Source: CALINF01 sp039990395
GTDB lineage: Bacteria > Pseudomonadota > Gammaproteobacteria > Pseudomonadales > Halieaceae
NCBI GenBank assembly: GCA_039990395.1
Contig: JBDXFZ010000041.1
Location: 186,001 to 250,000 of the forward strand
DNA length: 64,000 nucleotides
Direction: 5' to 3'
Shown here: positions 26,524 through 36,611 of the stretch, one piece after another
Layout: each line of letters starts with the position of its first letter
Numbering within the stretch: the stretch's first letter is position 1
Position numbers and translations under genes: made by a program
Notes under the pieces: model-generated
Databases searched by the model: none
Told to the model about the DNA's origin: nothing
What the model saw: the letters and a program-made list of their open reading frames with translations, nothing else

Positions 26524-27690
26524 ATGTCAGGCCTGATGCCTACCTATGCGCCTTTACCGGTGACATTCACCCACGGCGAAGGCCCTCACCTGTTTGATAC
26601 GTCCGGGCAACGCTATCTGGATGGCATTTGCGGTATCGGCGTGACTAATCTAGGCCACGCGCACCCGCGCGTGACGGCGGCAATTCATGAGCAGTCTTCC
26701 CGCTTATTGCACACGTCCAACCTTTATCATATCGCAGCACAGGAACAACTGGCCGAAAGCCTCACACAGATCGCGGGGATGGATAACTGCTTCTTCGGCA
26801 ATTCCGGTGCAGAGGCCAACGAGGCTGCGATAAAGCTGGCGCGACTTTATGGCCATCAGCGCGGCGTGGAGCGCCCGGCCATCATCGTGTTGGAGCACGC
26901 TTTCCATGGGCGTACGCTGGCAACCTTGACAGCCACCGGCAACCGCAAAATACAGGCCGGTTTTGAACCGCTAGTTAGTGGCTTTATACGCGCGCCTGTT
27001 AACGACATTCAGGCTATAGCACAAATCGCCGCGAACAATACCAATGTCGTTGCTGTTTTGCTGGAACCCATCCAGGGTGAGGGCGGCGTTCGCCCGCTAG
27101 ACACCGACTATCTGCTCGCCGTGCGCCAGCTTTGCGATGAACATAACTGGCTGCTGATGCTGGACGAGGTACAAAGTGGCAACGGGCGCACCGGCACTTA
27201 CTTCGCCTATCAAGGCCTGGGGTTGTTGCCTGATGTGGTGACGACGGCCAAAGGTCTGGGCAATGGCGTGCCGATAGGCGCCTGCCTCGCCCGATCCGCC
27301 GCGGCCCAGATTTTCTCAGGTGGAAATCACGGCTCAACCTATGGCGGCAACCCGCTGGCCTGTGCGGCGGCACAGGCCGTGATCGACACCATAACCGAAG
27401 AGGGTCTTGCGACCCGCGCTACCCATCTTGGTAATGTTATTCGCACCTCACTTGAAGAAGCACTTACTGCAACCGAGGCGGTAGTAGAGGTTCGGGGTCG
27501 CGGCCTGATGCTCGGAATAGAGCTGGCACGACCTTGTACTGAACTCAGTGCACTGGCGCTGGAAGCGGGCTTGCTAATCAACGTGACAGCCGGTAACACA
27601 ATTCGGCTGCTACCCCCGCTGATTCTAGAGGACGAGCAGGCTGCCACTCTGGGTCGCGGCGTTGCCTCCCTGATCAATCGCTGGGCCTGA
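26524..27690 (+). CDS. argD: Acetylornithine aminotransferase
   Basis: This 388-aa PLP enzyme (fold type I, class III) converts N-acetylglutamate semialdehyde to N-acetylornithine in arginine synthesis, and often acts on succinyl-diaminopimelate too. It has NSGAEANEAAIKLAR, the PLP Asp in LMLDEVQSG and the Schiff-base Lys in VTTAKGLGNG (about residue 243). GGGAG precedes the ATG. It is followed 47 nt later by argF, so the two arginine genes are neighbours. Confidence 0.94.
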   Translation: MSGLMPTYAPLPVTFTHGEGPHLFDTSGQRYLDGICGIGVTNLGHAHPRVTAAIHEQSSRLLHTSNLYHIAAQEQLAESLTQIAGMDNCFFGNSGAEANEAAIKLARLYGHQRGVERPAIIVLEHAFHGRTLATLTATGNRKIQAGFEPLVSGFIRAPVNDIQAIAQIAANNTNVVAVLLEPIQGEGGVRPLDTDYLLAVRQLCDEHNWLLMLDEVQSGNGRTGTYFAYQGLGLLPDVVTTAKGLGNGVPIGACLARSAAAQIFSGGNHGSTYGGNPLACAAAQAVIDTITEEGLATRATHLGNVIRTSLEEALTATEAVVEVRGRGLMLGIELARPCTELSALALEAGLLINVTAGNTIRLLPPLILEDEQAATLGRGVASLINRWA

Positions 27691-27707
27691 CCCAGTCCCA
27701 TTTTTTT
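27681..27707 (+). terminator. Weak terminator at the end of argD
   Basis: CTGGG and CCCAG pair around CCTGA across the stop codon, and seven T follow after TCCCA. The stem is short and the T-run is offset, so partial termination between argD and argF is the most that can be claimed. Confidence 0.35.
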
Positions 27708-27737
27708 CGACCCGCTACTCACTAAATGGAGCGACCT

Positions 27738-28652
27738 ATGGCTTCCCCCAAACATTTTCTCACCCTTCTCGACTTTTCTCCGGCGGAGCTAAGTTCATTG
27801 CTGACGCGAGCGATAGGCATGAAGCGCGCCCACCGGGCCAATGAGGACCAGCGCGTATTTGGTGGCAAAGTACTGGGGATGATTTTTGAGAAATCTTCAA
27901 CGCGAACCCGGGTCTCTTTTGAGGCAGGTATGTCGCAGTTGGGAGGTCACGCTATGTTTTTATCCCCCAGCGACACCCAACTGGGGCGAGGTGAGCCAGT
28001 CGAAGATAGCGCTCGTGTGATCTCCTCTATGGTAGATATCATCATGATTCGCACGTTCGGCCACGATGTCATCGAACGTTTTGCCGCCAACTCCAGCGTG
28101 CCGATTATCAACGCGCTCACGGATGACTATCATCCTTGCCAGCTGCTGGCAGACATGCAGACGTGGCTTGAACAGCGAGGACCCATGGCAGGTAAGCGTG
28201 TCGCCTGGATTGGCGATGGCAATAATATGTGTCACTCCTATATCAACGCAGCCCGCCAATTCGACTTTGAGCTCGTGATCAGCTGCCCCAAAGGCTTCGA
28301 CCCTCAGGCCGAACTGGTGGCAAATAATCAGGACCGGGTTCACATCGAACGCGACCCCATGGTCGCCGCCAATGGCGCAGACCTGGTGGTAACGGATGTT
28401 TGGGCCTCCATGGGCCAGGAAGACGAGCAGCGTGAGCGGATGCAACACTTTGCGAACTATCAGGTGAACGAGGCACTGATGGCACGCGCCAACAGCGATG
28501 CGCTCTACATGCACTGCTTGCCCGCACATCGCGGAGAAGAAATCAGCCAAGAGCTGATGGACGCACCCGATACTGTAATCTGGGAGGAGGCCGAGAATCG
28601 GTTGCACGCCCAGAAAGCTCTAATCGAAACCCTTCTGCTTGCCAATCACTAG
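27738..28652 (+). CDS. argF: Ornithine carbamoyltransferase
   Basis: This 304-aa enzyme makes citrulline from ornithine and carbamoyl phosphate. The ATG at 27738 is chosen because GGAG lies 6 nt before it; an ATG at 27726 would add 4 residues. Motifs are EKSSTRTRVSFE (carbamoyl-phosphate site), HPCQLLADMQT and MHCLPAHRGEE with the catalytic Cys. It most resembles the Pseudomonas anabolic ArgF (GMIFEKSSTRTR, AWIGDGNNMC). Confidence 0.95.
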   Translation: MASPKHFLTLLDFSPAELSSLLTRAIGMKRAHRANEDQRVFGGKVLGMIFEKSSTRTRVSFEAGMSQLGGHAMFLSPSDTQLGRGEPVEDSARVISSMVDIIMIRTFGHDVIERFAANSSVPIINALTDDYHPCQLLADMQTWLEQRGPMAGKRVAWIGDGNNMCHSYINAARQFDFELVISCPKGFDPQAELVANNQDRVHIERDPMVAANGADLVVTDVWASMGQEDEQRERMQHFANYQVNEALMARANSDALYMHCLPAHRGEEISQELMDAPDTVIWEEAENRLHAQKALIETLLLANH

Positions 28653-28864
28653 AGCGCGGCTGGTCCCATCGTAGGCCGCTGCAGGCAGCGGCTGCGATCT
28701 CCATCGAGTACAAATAACTCGATGATCTATTGCCCAGGGTTTTTATAGAAAATTATTCGTAAGAGGCACATTTTCACTGACTTTTGACCAGGCATAAGCG
28801 CAAAACCAAGCGCTCATCGGTGCTGTCCGGTAAGTACACACCTACCCTCAACAATATGCACATG

Positions 28865-28873
28865 TTATCCACA
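28865..28873 (+). promoter_or_regulatory. DnaA box upstream of nrdAB
   Basis: TTATCCACA is a perfect DnaA box, 23 bp upstream of the candidate -35 of nrdA. In E. coli DnaA binds upstream of nrdAB and links nucleotide supply to replication initiation; the same role is inferred here. Confidence 0.7.
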
Positions 28874-28895
28874 GAATAAACCCAAGCTAATGCCC

Positions 28896-28924
28896 TTGCA
28901 TTGTCGTGGGTAGCGCATTATCTT
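28896..28924 (+). promoter_or_regulatory. Possible nrdA promoter
   Basis: TTGCAT and TATCTT are separated by 17 bp. Both hexamers are imperfect, but the position between the DnaA box and the NrdR-like palindrome supports the call. Confidence 0.4.
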
Positions 28925-28943
28925 GTACCTGTGCCTCCCAACC

Positions 28944-28960
28944 ACCCCAACATATGGGGT
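28944..28960. promoter_or_regulatory. NrdR-box-like palindrome
   Basis: ACCCCA and TGGGGT are perfect inverted arms around ACATA. The centre CAACATATGG fits most positions of the NrdR box pattern (CWATATATWG core). It lies just downstream of the candidate -10, where repressor binding would block transcription. NrdR normally uses two boxes; a second one was not seen. Confidence 0.45.
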
Positions 28961-29296
28961 AAATTGAGGAAAAACGCACCTAGAGGCCAGAAGAAGGTTC
29001 TCAGAGCGGGCATTAGTACAGGGGACACCAATAATAGGAGTTCGCAACACCAGCACGAAGCCCTAGACCATGGGGATTCGGTTGCGCCAAAAGCGGCGGT
29101 GTTGTGGCCTGGGGGAATAGTCAAGCCTCTCGTTGAGAGTTTCGGACGGTCATTCCGGCTCGTCCATGCGCTCACGGCTTCACTGACGACTGACACCAGT
29201 CGCACTCCTATAGAAGGACGACTCCAAACGCGCCAGCCAATGGCAGGAAGCGGCATCCAAACAAGAATAAGGCCAGCACTACAACTCGGAGTAGAC

Positions 29297-32179
<2,883 letters not shown>

Positions 32180-32281
32180 GCTGACGGGCCCACCAAAGAC
32201 AACTAAGCAAGCGCTGAGGCGCAGCAACAAACAACAATAGCCAGACCCTATAGAGGCTTGGCAGAGGAAAAGAGGACGATT

Positions 32282-33526
32282 ATGTTGAACTGGGACGATT
32301 ACCATCAGGAAGACACCGCGCCGGCGGCAGCTGCAGCAGCCGTAGCGCCCCCGATACCCGAAGAACCTGCACCGGTAGTAGCAGCTCCTGAGCCCGCGCC
32401 TGTTGAGACAGGCATACCGGCTGTTACCAACGATCGCATAGCCGACGCTGCTCGCAGTGTCGCCACTATGGATGTGGCACCTGGACTGGAAGAGCTGGAG
32501 ATGGGCGCAGCTCGAGTTTCAGTCGATGAAAAAGCGATGATTAACTGCCGCGCCGACCTGAACCAACTGGTTCCATTCAAGTATGACTGGGCCTGGCAGA
32601 AGTATATTGATGGTTGCGCCAACCACTGGATGCCGCAAGAAATCAACATGACTGCAGATGTTGCAACCTGGAAAGATCCGGAGGGCCTGTCTGAGGATGA
32701 GCGCCGCATCATCATGCGCAGCTTGGGATATTTTTCCACGGCTGATTCTCTGGTCGCCAATAATCTCGTACTGGGTCTGTATCGATTGGTCACCAACCCT
32801 GAGTGCCGTCAGTACCTGTTGCGTCAAGCATTCGAAGAGGCTATCCACACGCACGCCTACCAATACTGTATTGAGTCACTGGGAATGGATGAGGGCGAGG
32901 TCTTCAATATGTACCGCGAGGTGCCCTCGGTTGCCAAGAAAGCAAGCTGGAGCATCAGTCACACGCACGAGTTGTCCGATCCGACCTTCAAAACTGGCAC
33001 ACCCGAGACCGACCAAACGCTGCTACGTAACCTGATCGGTTTCTACGCGGTCACCGAAGGCATCTTCTTCTACTGCGGCTTCACCCAGATACTGTCGATG
33101 GGTCGTCGCAACAAGATGACCGGCGTAGCCGAACAGTTCCAGTACATCCTGCGTGATGAATCGATGCACCTGAATTTCGGCATCGACGTGATCAACCAGA
33201 TCAAGCTCGAGAATCCGCACCTGTGGACAGAAGAGTTCCAACAGGAAGTGATTACGATGATCCTCGAAGGTACTCATATCGAGATAGAGTATGCTCGCGA
33301 TACCATGCCGCGCGGCGTGCTGGGCATGAACGCTGCAATGATGGAGGAATACCTCCAGTTCATCGCCAATCGACGCCTGTCTCAGCTGGGTCTGCCGGAG
33401 CAATTCAAGGGCGTTACAAACCCGTTCCCGTGGATGTCGGAGATCATGGATCTGCGCAAAGAGAAGAACTTCTTCGAGACTCGAGTCATCGAATACCAGA
33501 CAGGTGGTGCACTGACCTGGGATTAA
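32282..33526 (+). CDS. nrdB: Ribonucleotide reductase class Ia, small (radical-bearing) subunit
   Basis: This 414-aa di-iron protein is read from the ATG at 32282, behind GAGG; an upstream start at 32258 adds 8 residues. After an Ala/Pro-rich linker (about 10-55) the ferritin-like core has EEAIHTHAYQY and RDESMHLNFG, which carry iron-binding Glu and His. It ends FFETRVIEYQTGGALTWD, the tail that docks on NrdA. Length and sequence closely match Pseudomonas NrdB (415 aa). It lies 102 nt after nrdA. Confidence 0.96.
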   Translation: MLNWDDYHQEDTAPAAAAAAVAPPIPEEPAPVVAAPEPAPVETGIPAVTNDRIADAARSVATMDVAPGLEELEMGAARVSVDEKAMINCRADLNQLVPFKYDWAWQKYIDGCANHWMPQEINMTADVATWKDPEGLSEDERRIIMRSLGYFSTADSLVANNLVLGLYRLVTNPECRQYLLRQAFEEAIHTHAYQYCIESLGMDEGEVFNMYREVPSVAKKASWSISHTHELSDPTFKTGTPETDQTLLRNLIGFYAVTEGIFFYCGFTQILSMGRRNKMTGVAEQFQYILRDESMHLNFGIDVINQIKLENPHLWTEEFQQEVITMILEGTHIEIEYARDTMPRGVLGMNAAMMEEYLQFIANRRLSQLGLPEQFKGVTNPFPWMSEIMDLRKEKNFFETRVIEYQTGGALTWD

Positions 33527-33533
33527 TCAACGC

Positions 33534-33555
33534 GCCGGCGGCGATAACCGCCGGC
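33534..33555 (+). repeat. GC-rich perfect hairpin just after nrdB
   Basis: GCCGGCGG and CCGCCGGC pair around CGATAA, 8 nt after the nrdB stop. No T-run follows, so it is more likely an mRNA-end barrier or partial terminator before the small downstream gene. Confidence 0.5.
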
Positions 33556-33608
33556 CAGCACCCGACCCATCATTGGCATTGAAAGCTGTTCCTTACGAGG
33601 GATCGACC

Positions 33609-33803
33609 ATGGATAAGAACGATAAGAACCCCAGCGAAAGCGAGACCATCCTGATGGCTCTGGATCAGATCAGCCAGACTATCGATGTTATGACCAGTGT
33701 TGTCGGTCGCCTGCGCACCTATGTGCAGGAGCAAGATGCCGCCGCGCACGATACACGCAAGGAGTTACAGGAAGAGATGCGCAGCGACCGTATTCTCCAC
33801 TAA
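33609..33803 (+). CDS. Small hypothetical protein downstream of nrdB
   Basis: This 64-aa frame starts at the ATG at 33609, behind GAGGGA. It is acidic and predicted helical: ILMALDQISQTIDVMTSVVGRLRTYV has the heptad-like pattern of an amphipathic helix, then a charged tail. No signal peptide or membrane segment. I do not recognise a family. It follows nrdB by 82 nt in the same direction, with a hairpin between, so it may be co-expressed with the reductase. Confidence 0.65.
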   Translation: MDKNDKNPSESETILMALDQISQTIDVMTSVVGRLRTYVQEQDAAAHDTRKELQEEMRSDRILH

Positions 33804-33831
33804 CTCCTCGCTATAGCAGGTAACAACCTCC

Positions 33832-33853
33832 AGCCGGCGCTGCTCCGGCTTTA
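33832..33853 (+). terminator. Weak terminator after the small nrd-linked gene
   Basis: AGCCGG and CCGGCT pair around CGCTGCT and are followed by TT. The T-tract is very short, so the call is tentative. Confidence 0.35.
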
Positions 33854-33970
33854 GTCTCCCCTCCCCTATTGATTTAGCCCACTGTTTACCCAGTAACACC
33901 AAGCACCTACTTCATTACCAGCTCTGGCCAGCGAGCTGCCGCCGTCCCAGCCGGTAGTGCGCTCCAAAAT

Positions 33971-34017
33971 CTGCCAGAACCGCCAGAACTGCCAAGGTTG
34001 TCAGTCTGTATTGGCAG
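33971..34017. repeat. Direct and inverted repeats upstream of the P450 gene
   Basis: CTGCCAGAA, CCGCCAGAA and CTGCCAAGG follow one another as three degenerate 9-bp repeats. The last overlaps CTGCCAA, which is inverted as TTGGCAG at 34011-34017. They lie 92-138 bp before the P450 start and may be regulator-binding sites. Confidence 0.45.
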
Positions 34018-34108
34018 CGCGCCGCCGGCGGTTTATGCTGCATCACCACGCCGATCGAATTCGGTAAAAAACGATAACAATAAAGCTACCTCTATACGGA
34101 GCGCTTCG

Positions 34109-35437
34109 ATGCCACTTAGTCTGATCAGCGAGACCTATACTCCCGAGGCGGAACCAAGCGCGCCTCGTTTTGACCGCACCTATCCGCTGGAGCCACCGTT
34201 CAACCTGCAAGACACATCTGCGTTCACAGCCGGCCAGCCATTTGCCGCATTCAAAACCATGCGCGAGCAAGCACCTGTGATGTGGCATCCTGAGCAGGAT
34301 GGTGCCGGCTTCTGGGCACTAACGCGCTATGCCGATGTGCGCGCGGTAGATCTGGATGTTAAGCGCTTCTCCTCTCAGCGCGGCGGCATCATGATGACTT
34401 ACGGTCGCGATGACGCCCGCCACCCGCTGCTTCATCGAGCCTCGCTTGATACGCTAATCTGTCTGGACGAGCCTTACCACATGCCTCTGCGGCGAGAGCA
34501 CATGGGCTTCTTTACCCCCGCGTATATCAATGAGCTGCGTAAATCCGTAGAGGCAAAGGTAACCAGTCTGCTCAACGATATGGCTGAACAGGGACCGATA
34601 GTGGACATGGTGGCCCTCTTTTCAGCTGAGCTACCACTACACACACTCTGCGAGATGCTGGGCGTACCTGAAGCGGATCGCGCGCGAATAGTGCATTGGA
34701 TGCATTTCCTCGAACTCGCCGGCTACATGATGCAGCAAGAAGACCTGGGCAATATCGACCCTGAGACGATCAACGAGTTTCTGCAGGAGGTTCAGGCTAT
34801 GTTTGATTATGGCCGCGACATTCTGCTCGATCGCAGGAAAAACCCTCGCGAAGACCTATTGAGCGCGATCGCCAATGCCCGTATTGATGGTGAGTTATTA
34901 CAGGACGAGTTCCTTGACGGTTCCTGGCTACTCATCATTTTTGCCGGCAATGACACCACCCGTAACTCTCTCTCAGGAACCATGAAATTGCTCACTGAGT
35001 TTCCGCAGCAGCGCGCCAAGCTGATGGAAAATATGGAGCTCATGCCCAATATGGTCAATGAGGCAGTGCGCATGATCAGTCCAGTGATGTACATGCGACG
35101 CACGGCCGTCGAGGACGTCAACGTCGGTGGTCAGGAAATCGGTGCAGGTGAAAAGGTGGTGATGTACTACGGCGCGGCCAATCGCGACCCCTCTCAGTTT
35201 CCAGATCCCGATGTATTCGATATTGAGCGTGCCAATGCCAAATCACACCTGGCTTTTGGTATCGGCCCTCATGTCTGCCTTGGTCAGCGTGTTGCAAACA
35301 TGCAGTTAGAAGAAGCCTATCGGCAGATCCTGACCCGATTTCCACAGGCCCGCTGGACAGGTAACGGTGAGATTGCACCAAATAATTTTGTCCACGCGAT
35401 CTCACGACTGGAGATAGATCTGGGCCCGGAGGCTTAG
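34109..35437 (+). CDS. Cytochrome P450 monooxygenase (CYP124/125/142-like)
   Basis: This 442-aa soluble P450 is read from the ATG at 34109, behind GGAG; an in-frame start at 33998 is not supported. It has the I-helix FAGNDTTRN, the K-helix NEAVR and the haem loop FGIGPHVCLGQ with Cys390 as thiolate ligand. The N-terminal half (PVMWHPEQDGAGFWALTRY, RFSSQRGGI) resembles the bacterial group that hydroxylates sterol side chains and branched lipids. No ferredoxin or reductase is adjacent, so redox partners must be elsewhere. It heads a three-gene set with a protein of unknown function and a phosphotransferase. The substrate is inference. Confidence 0.92.
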   Translation: MPLSLISETYTPEAEPSAPRFDRTYPLEPPFNLQDTSAFTAGQPFAAFKTMREQAPVMWHPEQDGAGFWALTRYADVRAVDLDVKRFSSQRGGIMMTYGRDDARHPLLHRASLDTLICLDEPYHMPLRREHMGFFTPAYINELRKSVEAKVTSLLNDMAEQGPIVDMVALFSAELPLHTLCEMLGVPEADRARIVHWMHFLELAGYMMQQEDLGNIDPETINEFLQEVQAMFDYGRDILLDRRKNPREDLLSAIANARIDGELLQDEFLDGSWLLIIFAGNDTTRNSLSGTMKLLTEFPQQRAKLMENMELMPNMVNEAVRMISPVMYMRRTAVEDVNVGGQEIGAGEKVVMYYGAANRDPSQFPDPDVFDIERANAKSHLAFGIGPHVCLGQRVANMQLEEAYRQILTRFPQARWTGNGEIAPNNFVHAISRLEIDLGPEA

Positions 35438-35500
35438 GTCGCTCGGCGAAGAGACCGCCTGACCAGACCAAATCCACAACTACTGACTCGGAGACACAGA

Positions 35501-36610
35501 ATGCTCACCAAAGGCGACGACTATCCACTGCACCAGACCCCCGAACCAGTCGCTTACTCAGGCGCTGACCGTAACTTCTATGATCGCTATTTCTTTAACG
35601 GCTATAGCCCGGACGGCGAACTGTTTTTTGCGGCGGCATTGGGCGTGTACCCCCAGTTAAATATTATGGATGCTGCGTTCTGCCTTGTTCGCGATGGTGT
35701 ACAGCACAACATCAGAGCGTCTAAACACTTGGGCAGTGAGCGCCTGGATCTCAATGTCGGGCCCATTACGCTGAGCATCGAGGAGCCGCTCACAACACTT
35801 CGTTTGCAAGTGGAAGACGACGCCAGCGGCATTTCAGCCGACATCACCTTTAAGGCTCGTCATGCACCGGTGGAAGAACCGCGCTTTACCTTGCGCAATG
35901 GCGCAAGGATGATGATGGACTACACCCGCATGACCCAGAACGGCTGCTGGTCTGGGACTATCAGCCATGGCGATCAAACGATCACTTTGGACCCCGCCGT
36001 ACATGTAGGCACCCGCGATCGCAGCTGGGGCATACGCCCGGTAGGCGCAAGTGAATCGCAACCTGCCAGCCCCGACCGAATACCTCAATTTTACTGGCTA
36101 TGGATGCCGTTCAACTTCGACAACTTCAGCACTTTTTTTCACAGCAACGAAGACGAGCGCGGTTTGGCGTGGAATCAACGCGGTGCTGTCGTTCCACTGG
36201 CATCGCCCGGCGCCGGCGATGCGACAGAATTTTCACAATCCAGCTACGCGCTCAGCTATGCCAGCGGTAACCGCAGGGTGAACACTCTTGAGGTTGATTA
36301 CAGTGCGTCCAACGGACCCAGCATGAACGTTACGCCTGGCGGAACGCTATTTTATATGTCTGGCCTGGGCTATCTACACCCGCACTGGGGGCACGGCATG
36401 GATCACGGCCCACTGGAGACGGCCTACGACACCATGGATCTTAGTAGCGATCCCGCGGGAGATCCGTTGCGCTTACACGTGCAGGCATTAGCTACTGCGG
36501 TACTGAGTATCGAGGGGCAACAGCACAATGGGATGGGTGTGATAGAGCAGCTATTCCTGGGCGAACACCAGCCCAGCGGATTGACTGGTCTACTCGACCC
36601 CTGGTCCTGA
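35501..36610 (+). CDS. Conserved protein of unknown function (DUF7064/7065-like beta-rich fold)
   Basis: This 369-aa protein has no signal peptide. It starts behind CGGAG. It is rich in short beta strands and aromatic residues: FYDRYFFNGYSPDGELFFAAALGVYP, the central GTRDRSWGIRPVG, and FYWLWMPFNFDNFSTFFHSNED. Such features recall the paired beta-barrel (CrtC/AttH-like) proteins and DUF7064/7065 proteins next to P450s in actinobacteria; this assignment is from memory of the pattern and is tentative. It could bind or dehydrate/hydrate a lipid or terpenoid. The next gene starts one base after its stop. Confidence 0.75.
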   Translation: MLTKGDDYPLHQTPEPVAYSGADRNFYDRYFFNGYSPDGELFFAAALGVYPQLNIMDAAFCLVRDGVQHNIRASKHLGSERLDLNVGPITLSIEEPLTTLRLQVEDDASGISADITFKARHAPVEEPRFTLRNGARMMMDYTRMTQNGCWSGTISHGDQTITLDPAVHVGTRDRSWGIRPVGASESQPASPDRIPQFYWLWMPFNFDNFSTFFHSNEDERGLAWNQRGAVVPLASPGAGDATEFSQSSYALSYASGNRRVNTLEVDYSASNGPSMNVTPGGTLFYMSGLGYLHPHWGHGMDHGPLETAYDTMDLSSDPAGDPLRLHVQALATAVLSIEGQQHNGMGVIEQLFLGEHQPSGLTGLLDPWS

Positions 36611-36611
36611 T

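Larger units (their letters stand above)
28653..29296. other. Long regulatory/leader region upstream of nrdA
   Basis: This 644-bp stretch holds a GC-rich hairpin after argF (28675-28692, arms GCCGCTG and CAGCGGC, no T-run), a DnaA box, a possible promoter, an NrdR-like palindrome and a roughly 340-nt leader with several stem-loops. A frame opening at TTG 28901 reads into nrdA without a stop, but it shows no family similarity and lacks a ribosome-binding site, so I treat it as untranslated. Confidence 0.7.
33804..34108. other. Intergenic region upstream of the P450 gene
   Basis: This 305-bp stretch holds a weak terminator-like hairpin (33832-33853), three direct 9-bp repeats (33971-33997) and an inverted repeat CTGCCAA/TTGGCAG (33989-34017). 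No gene or clear promoter hexamers were seen. Confidence 0.5.

Noticed and set aside
27960..28607. A 215-codon open frame antisense to argF
   Set aside because: The sense frame carries the conserved carbamoyl-transferase motifs, and the antisense product shows no known pattern.
28675..28692. Terminator of argF
   Set aside because: The 7-bp GC-rich stem has no T-run on either side, so only an RNA structure can be claimed.
28901..29296. In-frame N-terminal extension of NrdA from a TTG at 28901
   Set aside because: The 132 extra residues show no family character, the TTG lacks a ribosome-binding site, the region holds stem-loops, and the ATG at 29297 has GGAG at good spacing and matches Pseudomonas NrdA length.
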